A stretch of DNA of 29,611 nt from HGM04593 sp045612305 (GTDB lineage: Bacteria; Bacteroidota; Bacteroidia; Bacteroidales; Bacteroidaceae). The stretch is taken from the NCBI GenBank assembly GCA_045612305.1, contig JAZKYU010000037.1:1-29611 (forward strand), written 5' to 3'. A program made the position numbers and the translations under genes. Below, one piece after another: positions 29,569 through 29,611 of this stretch. Position 1 is the stretch's first letter. Every line of letters starts with the position of its first letter. Under the pieces are notes generated by a model. The model saw nothing but the letters and a program-made list of their open reading frames with translations, ran no database searches and was not told the origin of the DNA.

Positions 29569-29601
29569 GTTCTTTGTCGCGCAAAGAACCAAACGCCCGG
29601 C
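29569..29601. repeat. Dyad element with GCCCGGC, copy 2
   Basis: GTTCTTTG (29569-29576) and CAAAGAAC (29582-29589) form a perfect inverted repeat around TCGCG, followed by GCCCGGC at 29595-29601. The 21141-21174 copy shares ACGTTCTT, AAGAAC and the following GCCCGGC. The strand reads FDVLCRAKNQTPGTRV in one frame, with a stop just upstream and no start codon. Confidence 0.6.
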
Positions 29602-29611
29602 ACGCGAGTAA

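Overview
The window looks like ordinary chromosome of a Bacteroidales bacterium (Bacteroides/Prevotella-like). Four things point there. Several genes follow the Bacteroidetes -7 promoter box TAnnTTTG, and start codons sit behind AT-rich leaders without strong Shine-Dalgarno sequences. The gene order DUF5063 / 3'-5' exonuclease / RlmI, divergent from ftsK / LolA-like / trxB, is one I know from this order. It carries a type-B bL31, a fused Nfn-type (DHODB-like/GltD-like) oxidoreductase and a BspA-like leucine-rich-repeat protein. I see no phage, insertion sequence, CRISPR array, tRNA or rRNA, and no gene-free stretch over 300 bases.

Layout. 1-895 (-): 5' part of pyruvate phosphate dikinase, running off the left edge. 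1139-3981 (+): rlmD, an RluA-family pseudouridine synthase and a small exported peptidoglycan-binding protein, ended by a two-way terminator. 4043-5246 (-): a nuclease lipoprotein and rpmE (bL31-B), the latter with its own promoter and leader hairpin. 5384-7696 (-): DUF5063 protein, RNase D-like exonuclease, RlmI. 7855-11948 (+): ftsK, LolA-like protein, trxB. 11988-13028 (+): manA. 13173-13848 (+): rplU-rpmA with promoter and terminator. 14023-17629 (+): serS and the fused Nfn-like flavoprotein. 17810-19138 (+): MATE exporter. 19197-21051 (-): ABC ATPase, permease and YtrA-type GntR regulator. 21177-25470 (-): udk, lytic transglycosylase, Dna2-like nuclease-helicase. 25678-26679 (+): class II fructose-bisphosphate aldolase. 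26784-29436 (+): queA-like gene, LRR protein and a short lipoprotein, followed by a dyad-symmetric intergenic element at the right edge.

The genes are mostly core functions: ribosome parts and rRNA/tRNA modification (rlmD, rluA-type, rlmI, rpmE, rplU, rpmA, serS, queA), central carbon and redox metabolism (ppdK, fba, manA, Nfn, trxB), chromosome segregation and repair (ftsK, Dna2-like), and the cell envelope (LolA-like, transglycosylase, PG-binding protein, MATE, ABC exporter).

I found no convincing new multi-gene system. The best leads are: a bL21 about 25 residues longer than usual; a YtrA-like operator in the ABC-operon leader, with the regulator gene last; an in-frame TGA inside what reads like a longer lipoprotein gene at the right edge; a repeated dyad plus GCCCGGC element; and an LRR protein with no export signal.
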